From NCBI GenBank assembly GCA_021161305.1, contig JAGHAW010000096.1, positions 1 to 5,008 on the forward strand: 5,008 nt of DNA, written 5' to 3'. Position 1 is the stretch's first letter. Each line of letters opens with the position of its first letter. Made by a program: the position numbers and the translations under genes. Origin of the DNA: Sulfurimonas sp. GTDB lineage: Bacteria; Campylobacterota; Campylobacteria; Campylobacterales; Sulfurimonadaceae. The notes beneath the pieces were generated by a model. The model did no database searches, was not told the DNA's origin, and saw only the letters and a list, made by a program, of their open reading frames with translations. Positions 4,975 through 5,008 of this stretch are shown here, piece by piece.

Positions 4975-5008
4975 TGTGATAGAAAATCGTTAAAAAATAG
5001 ATTAACTA

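Noticed and set aside
4989..5006. gttaa/ttaac inverted repeat as an AbiEi operator
   Set aside because: The arms are 5 bp in very AT-rich DNA at the window edge, easily chance, and the promoter is not fully visible.

Overview
The window is AT-rich. Its gene content suggests a free-living member of the Campylobacterota (Sulfurimonas, Sulfurovum or Arcobacter type). The reasons are a chemoreceptor joining a NIT sensor to a C-terminal zinc-binding CZB domain, Shine-Dalgarno sites of the AAGGA type, and -10-type promoters without a clear -35. This placement is inference; nothing in the window fixes the genus.

Positions 1-2483 look healthy and lie on the minus strand. They hold the first 62 codons of an ABC-F type ATPase (1-187, running off the left edge) and, upstream of it, a complete 744-residue methyl-accepting chemotaxis protein (249-2483). 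The 61-bp gap between them contains a TATAAT box overlapped by a perfect 10-bp inverted repeat, a possible operator for the ATPase gene.

Positions 2484-5008 look like a decaying accessory patch. A short GNAT-type acetyltransferase (2532-2861, plus strand) has lost the glycines of its acetyl-CoA loop and its C-terminal part. A 1.32-kb IS3-family insertion sequence follows (about 2932-4255). Its orfA is broken by a 38-bp tandem duplication, and its orfB carries Asp where the catalytic Glu of the DDE triad is expected. The IS sits against a 22-codon stump of an abiEii-type toxin gene (minus strand). That stump overlaps, by ATGA, an abiEi-type antitoxin gene (4316-4963) interrupted by one in-frame TGA. 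The genes flanking the IS are unrelated, so a simple clean insertion into one gene is not the whole story; a deletion or a nested insertion is likely.

I see no intact new system. The most informative content is the detailed record of decay: microhomology-driven duplication, a stop-start overlap that could partly rescue orfA, loss of the transposase catalytic residue, and collapse of a type IV toxin-antitoxin pair. No tRNA, rRNA or CRISPR array was seen.
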